NCBI GenBank assembly: GCA_033032865.1
Contig: JAWHQI010000508.1
Span: 672,001 to 736,000 of the forward strand
Length of the DNA stretch: 64,000 nt
Source of the DNA: Dactylorhiza incarnata
Taxonomy: Eukaryota; Streptophyta; Magnoliopsida; Asparagales; Orchidaceae
Direction of reading: 5' to 3'
Part shown: positions 54,831 to 64,000 of the stretch, piece by piece
How positions within the stretch are numbered: position 1 is the first letter of the stretch
How the letters are laid out: the number at the start of each line of letters is the position of its first letter
Position numbers and translations under genes: made by a program
Notes under the pieces: model-generated
Told to the model about the DNA's origin: nothing
Databases searched by the model: none
Seen by the model: only the letters and a program-made list of their open reading frames with translations

Positions 54831-55982
54831 TGATGTAAACCGGCAAGGCTAAATTGAGTTTTTTTGCGCGCACAACCACCCTCGTCGTTATGAACTTTGA
54901 ATAAAATCGTTAATTTTGGCTTGAGGTTGAACTCTCACGTATTTTACAAGTCGAATCTTCCACGAGATTATTACGTCCACAAGCAAATTCCCAGTAATAA
55001 TTTATGATATAACGGAAATTGAAGCAGTAAGAACGTTCAAGGCAAACTATAATTATTTAAATGGAGTGCATAAATCTAAGCTAAATAACTCGAGCAAGGA
55101 TACGGCAGGAAGAGGCAGTCCTTTCCTGAATCCTTTGCGCAGAAGAACACTCGGTTGTCGGCGGGTAACGAAAGGTAATGTTGTAGTCGACGTTACCTGC
55201 GAACAGGAGCAAGCTCGAACGGGTCGCAGAGACAAGTGGCGGCAATGGCGACTCTAGTTCTGCGACGGAAGTTGCTGGCGTGACTGGATCGTCGAGGAAG
55301 AGCGGATTGAGGTGGATCCCGGCAGGAGATGGTGACTGGGCGGGAACGACGGTGGCGTCTGGATGAAGATTACGTCCAGGCATCAACGTAGTCGTCGGCG
55401 CGTGGAGACAGGAAAAAACGCGGTTTCAGGATTAGGAGGCGCCGAGGCGGTGGTCGGCAACACAGATAAATAATTGATTATTTCTCTATTATCCGGGTCT
55501 GCTTTATTCTTCGCCGTGAATAGGTTAAATAGGGGCAATTGGTATAAGCTTCCTTTTTGTCACGTGGAGCTTTCCAATTATCTCTTTCCTTTTAATTTTC
55601 AATTTGATTAACTTTTGCTAGATAATGAACTTTCCAAATGTTTCTATTGCCAATAAAAATAAAAATCTGCTCGATTTTCTGAATAAAGGATGTCTAAGAT
55701 TGGTCTTTCTTTTACGGTGGATATTTGGGTATCTCATAAATTTGGAATTTGTCCTAATTTGTTTATGCCCCCTAAATATTTTAAGCTTGCCTTTAGCATC
55801 ATAACTACTAAAATTACCAGACCTTTTATTCATGGTCTCATCGGGTGGTCAAACTGATGAGCCGAAAAACTCGAAATAAAAGAAATGAGTGCGCGGGAAA
55901 AGAAAATACAAGACATGAAATAAATACTGCATGATAAAATATCTAAGGTGCATGATGATGTCATGCGACGGAGGATGCATCA
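54831..55982 (-). mobile_element. Additional LTR inside pol of the nested chromovirus
   Basis: It starts TGATGTAAACCGG and ends GGAGGATGCATCA, the same end motifs as the host element's LTRs, but the interior differs. It separates the chromodomain (54612-54830) from the upstream pol sequence (55983-56135). Its flanks GCAAG and ATAGG do not match, so no target duplication is seen. It may be a solo LTR with a damaged flank or a product of recombination. Confidence 0.55.
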
Positions 55983-56135
55983 ATAGGTGTAGATTGGGGC
56001 AAAGTTGGTTGTGGAGTGTTGGTGGGTAAGAAAGAGGGTGGGCTTAGGGGCAGCAATTAGAGTCTTGCCAAAGAAGGGCACAAGTTTGGGCACGTTAAAA
56101 ATAGGCGAGGTATCAAATTCAGTTGGTAAATCTAA
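55983..56135 (-). pseudogene. Integrase-chromodomain linker of the nested chromovirus
   Basis: The - strand is open throughout: LDLPTEFDTSPIFNVPKLV, then a Thr/Pro-rich stretch. This is the region that follows the GPF/Y module in related elements. Confidence 0.55.
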
Positions 56136-57132
56136 GGGTCCGTTCGTTTGGATGAAATTGAGGGATGTGATTTGGAATTAGCTCAATTCCAATTTAGCTC
56201 AATTCCAATTCCCATTGGAATTGAGCCAATTCCAATTATGCCGTTCGGCTACAAATCAATAATTTTTTAGGTCTGAATTGAAATTGTCAATTCTTCACTC
56301 GTCTATATCTAAAAAAATTGATTCAACTGATAATTGATGATTTAGACAGATAAATAACATGTTATATTCATGCAAATTAAGCAAAGACAAAAACATCAGA
56401 GAAGGAGAAGACTTACACAGTCATGACATACCTGGAAGAAGAAGAAATTTGATGACGAAGAAGAAATTTGAGACCTGGATCTTTCCATGCTAATCATAAA
56501 CAAAAAGTTAATTATCCGCGTACATCTCCAGTACACAAGAAGCTTTTTTAACCGCAGATTACCTTTCGTTGCATACCTGGAATTTCTTGACGTTATCCGC
56601 GAGCTACGAATCTGATTAAGAACAAAAGCACTCGGTATTCGGCATACCTGGAGTTTATTGAGGTTATCTGGGAGCTTTCCCATGCGCTCTTCGACCGGAG
56701 TTGAGCGGGAGAAGCGAAGCTGGATGCGATCGGAGATGAGTGGGAGAATGCTAGGGCAGAATCACGATGCTGAGTGACCGGAGGTGAGCGGGAGAATGCT
56801 AGGGCAGACTCGCGAATATGACGGGAGATGGAAACGAGAGCGAGATTGATGGAGGAAGGAAGTGGCGCGTCTGCGACTCTTCTCCGCTCGCGAGAACGAC
56901 GAGCGTGGACAGGAATCACGAGCTCGGCGCGGGTGCGAGAATGGAATTGGGAAAGAATACCTCGCGAGGTAAGAAATTGGAGGGGGGGGGGGGGGCTAGG
57001 CAAAATTGAATTCCTCTGGAATTCAGCCAAATTCCAATTCCGTCCGAAAAATTGGCACACCGAACGACGGAATTGGAATTGGCTTGCCAATTCCAAATCC
57101 TTCCTCCCAATTCTGCCCAGACGAACGGACCC
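56136..57132. mobile_element. PIF/Harbinger non-autonomous transposon (997 bp)
   Basis: Terminal inverted repeats GGGTCCGTTCGTTTGG and, at the right end, CCAGACGAACGGACCC are flanked by TAA at 56133-56135 and 57133-57135. TAA duplication and this TIR type are the PIF/Harbinger signature. Subterminal AATTCCAATT repeats occur at both ends. A G run lies near 56982-56995. The open frames inside (56593-57276, 56828-57205) have no transposase motifs. Confidence 0.85.
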
Positions 57133-57665
57133 TAAGAGATATGCATTTGAACCAAGTTGCTTTTTACCTGGAAAGCACCAAACCACTGTTGTCGCAAATT
57201 TGTGATAAGTGCCCACGGGAAACCTATTTTTCCTGAAAAATGCAAGAACCAAATTTCTCGGCGATGAAAAATGCAAGAACTTGCAATTTTTGAAAATCTA
57301 TCAACTACGAAGAAAATTGAATATACAACAAAATCCATAGACACTTCTTCTCATGGTCTGTCGGGGATGGACAAGGGAGTGTACAATCCGGTGTTTTGAG
57401 CGTGACCTTTAAAGAGGTTACAAGTGTGACAAGTGTTAACTAAGTTATTGACATCCTACTTCATTTTGGGCCAATAGAATCGAGTTCTAGCAAGGTCTAA
57501 AAGTTTGGTTTGTCCAACATGACCTCCTAAACCTGAGTAGTGAAGCTCACTAAGTAAGGTGTTCCGAAGTGGTCCTTCGCAAATACAGAGGCGGGTACCC
57601 CTAAATAAAAAACCTTCGCTCAAAATATATTTCGTAGTGAGGTTAGTTTCACTAAACTGACACAC
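57133..57665 (-). pseudogene. Integrase remnant of the nested chromovirus
   Basis: The - strand shows the zinc-domain part with LHYSGLGGHVGQTKLLDL and ARTRFYWPKM (57665-57456), then, after damage, VSMDFVVY and FFVVDRFSKIAS from the catalytic core near 57340-57280. Much of the core is missing. Confidence 0.7.
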
Positions 57666-58905
57666 GACCCAAATCTCACCAAAGTATGTGTCTGAAGGGT
57701 AGAGTTCCTTCTAAGAATTTAAATCGAAGATATGAGGATTTAATGTGACCAAAACATGTGCTCGTCGACTAAGTGCGTCTGCTACCTTATTCGAGTCTCC
57801 AGGTTTGTGTTATAGATGAAAAGTAAATTCCTGAAGGAATGCAACCCATTTGGCTTGTCTATGTACTTCTTTTTGTGAGTTCAAATGCCTAAGTGCATCG
57901 TAATCAATATTTAGTATGAACTCACGTTGAATCAAATAGTGTTGCTAGTGACAGAGGGCCTGAATGATGGCATAGAACTCAAGATCGTATATGGAATACC
58001 GAGTTTTGACCTCATTCAGTTTCTCACTTAAAAAGACAATGTGGCGACTTGACTCAAAACAACTCCACCAATAATCAAGGCGCCACAGTCTACCTCAAAA
58101 TTTTTCTCAAAATCGGGAAGCGCTTATACGGGAGCAGTAGTCTGTCTGTCTTTCACAAGAGTGAAATCTTGTTCAACTTCTCCAGTCCAGATAAAATGAC
58201 CCTTCCTAAGACAATCCGTCACATGAATGACACGAGAACTAAAGTTTCTAATGAATCTACGATAAAAGGATGTTTGACCGTGAAATCCACGAACCTCGGT
58301 GATGGCCTTGGGACTAGGCCACGATCTAATAGCATGTACCTTTTCAGGATCAACCTTGATACCTTCAGACAAAACTGTACCCTAAGAAGGTCAAACTATT
58401 GGTCAGAAATGTGCATTTTTTAAGGTTTACATAGAGCTTGTTTTCTTAAAGAATTTGGAAAACTTTTCGAAGGTGTTCTAAGTGTTGATCGGGGTCGGTG
58501 CTATAAATCAAAATATAATCCAAGTAAACGACTACACAAGCTTCTATCAAAGGGCGAAGGACTCAATGCATTAGTCACATAAAAATACTTGTGGCATTGG
58601 AGAGGCCAAAAAACATCACAAGCAACTCGTAAAGCCCTTCCCTGGTTTTGAAAGCGGTTTTCCATTCATCTCCAGGTCGGATCCAGATCTGATGGTAACC
58701 ACTCTTAAGGTCTATTTTGGAAAAAGTTTGGGATCCACTGAACATATCTAGCATATCGTCCCATCGGGGAATTTAGAAGCGATATTTAATAATAATTTTA
58801 TTTATTGCTCGATTGTCCACACACATGCGCCAAGTCCCATATTTCTTGGGAACGAGTAGTGCAGTAACGATGCAAGGACTCATACTCTCTCTAATATGAC
58901 CTTTC
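57666..58905 (-). pseudogene. RNase H and RT of the nested chromovirus
   Basis: RNase H: NIDYDALRHLNSQKEVHRQ and [14 protein letters not shown] (57740-57920). RT thumb: KVDPEKVHAIRSWPSPKAIT and FHGQTSFYRRFIRNFSS (58372-58124). RT palm region (58480-58830): [19 protein letters not shown] and, for the YxDD-type motif, VVVYLDYILIYS, where the second catalytic Asp is Tyr. Several stops. Decayed. Confidence 0.7.
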
Positions 58906-60760
58906 TTAATTAATCGGTGACCTGTCGTGGAGCTCCTCACATTCCTTAGAGCTCATACGATAATGTGGTAAATGAGGGAGGCTAACAATAAACATAAGGT
59001 CAATACAATGTTGTATATCACACATGAGTGCCAGGTGATTCGATAGCTCACCAGGCATAATACTCGAGAATTCAGAAATAAGGGGTCGAACTCTACTTGG
59101 AATTTCGACAAACTCTAAGCTGGTCTCTAAATCTGCTAAGATATAGATGACTTTCACCCTTGTTCATTGCTTCCTGGAATTGGATCTCAAAAAGTAGCAT
59201 AAGAGTTGAAGTGGTTGAAATCACAGCGATAAGAGAGGGTGTACTACTTATGGGTGAGGTGCGCTCTAAAGATTTGGGTAGAAGACCGTTCTTTGTGGTA
59301 GAAGAACGACTTTACGCCCACTTCTCTCAAAGGAGTATGAATTCCTTGCACCGTCATGTAACACACGTCAATCAAACGACCACAGACGCCCTAAAAGAAC
59401 GTGTCAATCCTCTATAATGGTTGCATGACGCCAAACAGAATCCTAGTAGGTACCTTATATGGAAAACTCGATTAAACATTGATGTGTAATAGGTATAGTC
59501 ATAGAACTAATGACCCAAGACAAACTATATGGCTTTCCTAAAGGTTGTCTGAAGTTTTAATTTTTGTACCATTCGTTGAAAGACAACTCTCCATGCTACC
59601 ACTATCTATAACGATAGAGCAAAATTGCCCCTCAATGCGCGCAATAGTACAAAATTGTAATGCCTCAACCACTCGTCCTTGGTGGAAATTTTGGGGGTGA
59701 GAAGACTATGTTGGAGGATACAAACTAAATGCTCAACGTGCTTTCCTTCAACTTCTAACTCGTCCTTGACTACGCGCTCAGGTTGGGAGTCGGTGGGAAA
59801 GATCCCATATTCAGGCTCTTGGCATTCTTCAGACTCGATAACCGCTATAAACTGTCTATGAGGACACTCAGAGAATTTTTGTCCCGGTTCCATACATTTA
59901 AAACATCGAAAGACCCCAGGATTGGGTCGGGAGCCAATAATCTCTTTGCCTTAAGACGAGGCAGACGGAGGTGTAGGGGCACTAGTGGACCCTAGTGGTC
60001 CTAGGGCTAGAAACTTTCTTTTGTATTGATGACTCGACATGTCGAGCACTACTGCATTTCTCACCTAAGTCTCTAAAATCATGAAGTTATAATTGCTCTT
60101 GAATGGCATAACAGAGCCCATTTAGGTAGCGAGACACAATTATATTGTCTTTCTCCCCTATGTCCAACCTAGACTGAAGAATAAGAAACTCGGTGTAATC
60201 ATCCACCGGGAGTTTATCTTGACGAAGGTTATGAAATTTGCGATAAAGATTTTGTAGATAGTCCGAGGGAACATAATGCTTTAGGAACTGAGTTTTAAAT
60301 TCTACCCAAAGTGGTTATAGGAGCTAGGCTTAAGGTGAAACATGTGCGCTCTAACTGAACCCACCAGACTAGTACCAATCCTTCAATCCTAAGGGTGGCA
60401 TATTCTATCTGACGATTTATGGGCATTTGCTTCCATGCCATGAATCATTCCATACGTTCACACCAATCTAAGCATCCTTCGGCTTCTACTCGGTATTTAA
60501 AATCTCCTACATATAACTTAACATCATCATCCCATCGTGGTTGATTTTGGGGCTCAGGATGTTATGGCATGAGTACTTTCCTAGGGTTTGGTGGACGTGC
60601 TCGATTTCCGCTTAAATAATAGTAGTCTCAATATTATTAACGGAGGTTCTTAACCTGTTCATGACTTGTCGGACATCACCCATGTTGGTGGTGAGTGTTT
60701 CAGCCAATTGCATGAGTTTCCACATACATTAGTTTAAATCATCAACACTCATTTTTAAGC
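58906..60760 (-). pseudogene. Gag, protease and linker of the nested chromovirus
   Basis: From right to left on the - strand: a gag domain (FKTQFLKHYVPSDYLQNLY, KLPVDDYTEFLILQSRL near 60300-60160), a CPHRQF half-knuckle and acidic segment (59893-59700), protease with IVIDSGSMESCL (near 59600; DSG active site kept), and the pre-RT linker (SIMPGELSNHLALM, 59157-58906). Many stops lie in gag. Confidence 0.65.
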
Positions 60761-61063
60761 GTTCTCTATTTTTTTTTTCAAATAGAAAATGTTTAAAATA
60801 TTTTAATGGGAAAGAAAGACTAAATTTTCTAACAGTTTTAAAAAATATAAAGTGCTCTCTTTTTTGGTTCGTAATACTTGAGATAAAAAGACCTTAAAAT
60901 GGAAATTATTTTTTATAAACTCATAAACGTAAAATAAATATTTTTTATGAGAGATTTTGTTGAAAATGAAAAAAAAGAAAAATAAACAAATTTTTTTAAA
61001 GCAAACCTTTGTTTTTTTAATAATATAACAAATCATTTGATTTACGGTGGGAGTGAATCAAAC
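60761..61063 (-). other. Untranslated leader of the nested chromovirus
   Basis: AT-rich leader between the primer site and gag, with T- and A-runs. No gene. Confidence 0.5.
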
Positions 61064-61076
61064 CGCTATGATACCA
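61064..61076 (-). promoter_or_regulatory. Primer binding site (tRNA-Met) of the nested chromovirus
   Basis: On the - strand TGGTATCATAGCG starts three bases after the end of the 5' LTR (GTCTACATCA). Confidence 0.85.
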
Positions 61077-62406
61077 AACTGATGTAGACTGAATTTTGTT
61101 TTTTTAAAAAAGAAGAGTAATTCAAGTTAAATTAGGTAACACGGCCCGCGCTACGATTCTGAGAGAGTGTGCTCCTTAGTAGTAAATCTAGTGTCTAATC
61201 AAATTACACAAACATTTATCAAGAGGTTAAGCGTGCTGGTACACCGCAAGCGTTTCACACATGAATATCTGCAAGTCAAATAATGAACTTGAGAATTTAC
61301 GGCAACAAAAGATGATGTATGCAAGTAAATGAATGTGATAACTTAAGAATAAATTGCATAAAATTATTCTAACAGAGAGGGAGTCGAAATTATACCTACA
61401 GATATTTCTCAGGTTTGAACAAGGCCGACTGTGGGGTTGTTTTTTGTGTTTAACGGAGAATAGAGGGCTTGTCTGGATCGAGTGGACTGGGGGAGGAAAT
61501 CGACGGCTCTGGATGCTCGGCTGGTGATTTTGGTAGGGATCGGGGGTTCGGTGGCTCGAGGTAGTATTTGGGAGTTCTCGTGGAGGAGGATACAAATTTG
61601 GATGGCTTCGTTTGAGTATAATGGGTTAACAATGAAATTACGAGGTAGCGACCTGGTGGACGGGATCAGAGAGGAGCAGGAATGTTGTTGTGAACAACAG
61701 AAAAAGCGTCGTCTCGTCGATGGAGAAGGTCCGAGAAGGGATTGTCGTAGGTCGATCGGTCCTCAGGTTGAATCGACACAGGAGGACGAGGCTCAAACGA
61801 CTAGCGGATGGCGAGTCTGGTAGGGGATTCGCTGGAGTAGCGAGAAATAGAACAGACTTTGTTTCTCGCTATTTCTCCCGACTGCCTTTTTCAGGAGGGG
61901 AAAATTGGGTTTTAATAGATAGATTAAGAAATCGTCGGCTGTCAGATTTAAGGCAAGGAAAACAATCAGTTTTAAGGAAATTAAAGAGGGAGGGGGCGCC
62001 GGTATATAGTTATCAGAATAATCAAACCTGAAATGCAATTAATTGAAAATCAAGGGGGCTTAGGCTCCTCCCAAAACAAATTATTTTCAAAGTACAGTTT
62101 TATTTTGAAATTAATTTAGTAATTATATATTTTGTCTAATTTTTGCAATTTATCATAAATATTTTGTACCTGCATACTACCCTATTCAACGTTGACGAAC
62201 CTATTTATTTAAGGTCTTATTGGCTAGTCAAGCCAATAAGCCGAAATTAAAATTATCATACAACGATAAATGACAAACATACGACGACACACAATATGCC
62301 GATGACAATCATGCAATATGACGATGAATACGATGACATGTAGCACGCACAATCAGAATAGCTGATAAAAAAAGTAAAGTAAGACAACCAGAGGATTTAA
62401 ATGGAT

Positions 62407-62414
62407 GCGCCATC
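62407..62414. repeat. Target site duplication of the hAT element (left)
   Basis: GCGCCATC, identical to 63791-63798. An 8-base duplication is characteristic of hAT transposons. Confidence 0.9.
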
Positions 62415-63475
62415 CAGTGGCGGAACTAGGATATTTAAGTCGCACGGGCACAATGTAAGTATTGTCGATCGGGGGGTTCGGGGGGCAAGGCCTCCTGAGC
62501 GGGGGTTCGGGGGCAGCGCCCCCTAATTTTTTTTTACAGGGATATTTATGTAACTAATTAAACACGCTGCAAAAAACCGACGGGACATTCCCGTTAGCGC
62601 AACTAGGGCTAATCGATATGCACATCACAAACATCGCAGAGACGGACTAAATCAAGAGGAACATTCCAGTTAACGTTGAAATCATAAAACTCTTTTGAAA
62701 ATTAAAAAAAAAAACATTGAAATCATAAAACTCTTTTGAAAATAGCTTAATACGTGTTTAAAAATAGGTGTTAAATTATATCCTACCTAAATCTATGCCA
62801 AACTGGATTAAATCACAAACCTAAATCTATATCTATTTCTATATAATTTATATCCTACCTAGATCTAAGTGAGGAAGAAGAATGGACCTTGCGTCCTTGC
62901 CGTAAGCTTGAAATTCAATTCATACTTTCTTGGGAACACTCAAGTTCTTGAGAACACTCCAGTTAGTGTTGAAATCTGAAGAAGAAGAAATCAGCAATTA
63001 AATCAGAACAGCCCTAAAATCAGTCCTCCTAAGCTGAAATCAGAATTAGAAATTAAATCAGAACTGCCCTAAAATCAGTCCTCCTAAGTTGAAATTCAAT
63101 GTCCACCTGCAGTGAATCTGGCATGATAATTTTGTAACATAATCTATCTATGAAGTCCCAGAGAAAATAAATGTAAATAATTTTACTAATGAATAATAGG
63201 AATGGAATCACATGAACGTGTTAATAATTACAACAAGCTTAAAACATATTACAAGAGCCATGGTTAAGCAAATTCAGTAATCAAACCAGACAACAAGTTT
63301 TGTATAGGTATCATAATAATTAGCAAAGAAATTCAAAGTACCTCAAAGCAGGATCCGAATGGAACATCATGAGCCTGCTGCACAGTTTCGAAGATCTGAA
63401 AAAATGAAAATCAATGAGTTGCGCCCAAAGAAACCTCCAAGGAATTTGAAAATATAGAAGGCACGACCATTAAAG

Positions 63476-63492
63476 TAGAAGAAGAAGAAGAA

Positions 63493-63523
<31 letters not shown>

Positions 63524-63590
63524 GAGAAGAGGAAGAAGAAGGCGAAGAAGAGGAAGAAGAGGAAGAAGAGGAAGAAGACGAAGAGCACCA
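63476..63590. repeat. GAA/GAG microsatellite
   Basis: A run of mixed GAAGAA and GAGGAA units produces poly-Glu, Ser or Phe translations in all frames. Not coding. Confidence 0.9.
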
Positions 63591-63741
63591 CAGACCTTCG
63601 CGAATCGCAGGAAGCGGCGCAGACCCCGAAGGAAGCGGCAGAGAAGGAAGCCCGTCGTCGACCCCAAATCGCAGGAAAATCGCGAATCGCCCGTCGTCGT
63701 CGACCCCAAATGCCGCTCTTGCCCTAGCAGGTTCGCGAAAA

Positions 63742-63769
63742 ACACGGTCGGGCACTTGCCCGACCGTGT
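63742..63769. repeat. Perfect 13-bp hairpin near the hAT right end
   Basis: ACACGGTCGGGCA, a two-base loop CT, then TGCCCGACCGTGT. It lies 21 bases inside the terminus. Confidence 0.85.
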
Positions 63770-63808
63770 CTTCACGTGGATCCGCCCGTGGCGCCATCAG
63801 ATGCATCA

Positions 63809-64000
63809 CTAGTGCTAGGATGGATGAGGCCCCCAGCTAACATGTCAGCCATAAGGTGTTCAATCTCATCCTGCTGAACGCGCCCATAGCAGTGGGGACA
63901 AGCAGAAATGGCGGTCATCCCTGGTTGAAGGTCAATGCGGTGGTCGGTCAGGCGCGGGGTGAAAGGTGTGTAACATCAACAAAGACTCTTGGGAAAGCGT
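63809..64000 (-). pseudogene. Reina-like protease-RT linker, right of nested insertion
   Basis: The - strand reads RLTDHRIDLQPGM, then DEIEHLMADMLAGGLIHPST, the conserved lead-in to gypsy RT. The frame is continued at 52529-52471. The usual RPYRY segment is changed to SACPHCYGR. The element continues beyond the window. Confidence 0.75.

Larger units (their letters stand above)
62415..63790. mobile_element. hAT-type non-autonomous transposon (1376 bp)
   Basis: The left end CAGTGGCGGAACTAGG and the reverse complement of the right end CACGGGCGGATCCACG form imperfect hAT-type terminal inverted repeats (shared GGCGGA core), flanked by a perfect 8-base duplication. GC-rich repeats (GGGGGTTCGGGGG) lie next to the left end. 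A GAA/GAG microsatellite lies at 63476-63590. A 13-bp hairpin lies near the right end. No transposase ORF. Short antisense ORFs over the microsatellite are artefacts. Confidence 0.88.
52530..63808 (-). mobile_element. Chromovirus (SFQP-type, Galadriel/CRM-like) nested in the Reina-like element
   Basis: The element has LTRs 52530-54611 and 61080-63808, ends TGATG...GCATCA, a perfect 5-base target duplication, a tRNA-Met primer site and a polypurine tract. It encodes decayed gag, protease, RT, RNase H, integrase and a chromodomain on the - strand. It was later hit by at least four insertions: a solo LTR (53714-54480), another LTR (54831-55982), a PIF/Harbinger element (56136-57132) and a hAT element (62415-63790). 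The lineage name is tentative. Confidence 0.85.
61080..63808 (-). repeat. 5' LTR of the nested chromovirus, split by a hAT element
   Basis: It starts TGATGTAGACTGAATTTTG and ends GATGCATCA at 63808. Aligned with 52530-54611, it lacks the solo LTR and carries about 20 extra bases plus the hAT element (62415-63790) near its right end. Confidence 0.8.

Noticed and set aside
56593..57276. 227-codon antisense ORF
   Set aside because: It crosses the right TIR of the PIF/Harbinger element and shows no transposase motif.
63367..63809. Antisense ORFs rich in Phe, Ser or Leu
   Set aside because: They are translations of a GAA/GAG microsatellite inside the hAT element.

Overview
The window is angiosperm nuclear DNA. 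It holds one spliced host gene on the + strand, and almost everything else is transposable elements, many nested inside one another. No bacterial operons, rRNA genes or CRISPR arrays are visible. The plant origin rests on Ty1/copia and Ty3/gypsy chromovirus and Tat-type retrotransposons with tRNA-Met primer sites, an RTE-type LINE, PIF/Harbinger and hAT elements, and a katanin p80 (KTN80) gene with plant-like exon sequence. The species cannot be named from this sequence.

Layout. 1-659: right part of an LTR. 706-7002 and 16382-16992: decayed Ty1/copia elements (LTRs, an extra 3' ORF, gag, integrase). 7008-16376: an almost complete Tekay/Del-like chromovirus on the - strand. It lies inside the copia element (target duplication TAGGC/TAAGC) and carries a solo LTR inside its own gag (13287-14017, duplication GGTTC). 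16993-20900: a truncated LTR, Helitron-like repeats and an unclassified insertion. About 20950-21324: leader of the host gene.

21325-50252: thirteen exons of KTN80, the microtubule-severing katanin regulatory subunit. They encode 704 in-frame residues: the WD40 propeller, a linker with an expanded charged repeat, and the start of the C-terminal region. Every junction is GT-AG and phase-consistent. The last exons (p60-binding con80 domain) are not seen and should lie beyond base 64000. Introns are greatly swollen. Intron 6 (5.5 kb) holds a candidate solo LTR. Intron 7 holds a fold-back element with paired 22-bp C and G runs. Intron 9 holds a Tourist-like MITE. Intron 10 (17.9 kb) holds an RTE LINE, LTR remnants and a gypsy element split by a 7.8-kb Tat-type element. 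Intron 13 (over 13.7 kb) holds a Reina-like element split by a chromovirus, which itself contains a solo LTR, another LTR, a 997-bp PIF/Harbinger element and a 1376-bp hAT element.

Most interesting is the Tat-type element at 38740-46564. It has lost reverse transcriptase, RNase H and most of integrase, yet it retains two genes on its antisense strand. Each has its own TATA box. One splices into an uninterrupted 481-codon reading frame through two GT-AG introns. The other resembles the plant 'putative gypsy type transposon' domain but carries frameshifts. LTRs of apparently the same family occur four times in the window (one element, two solo LTRs, one truncated LTR).
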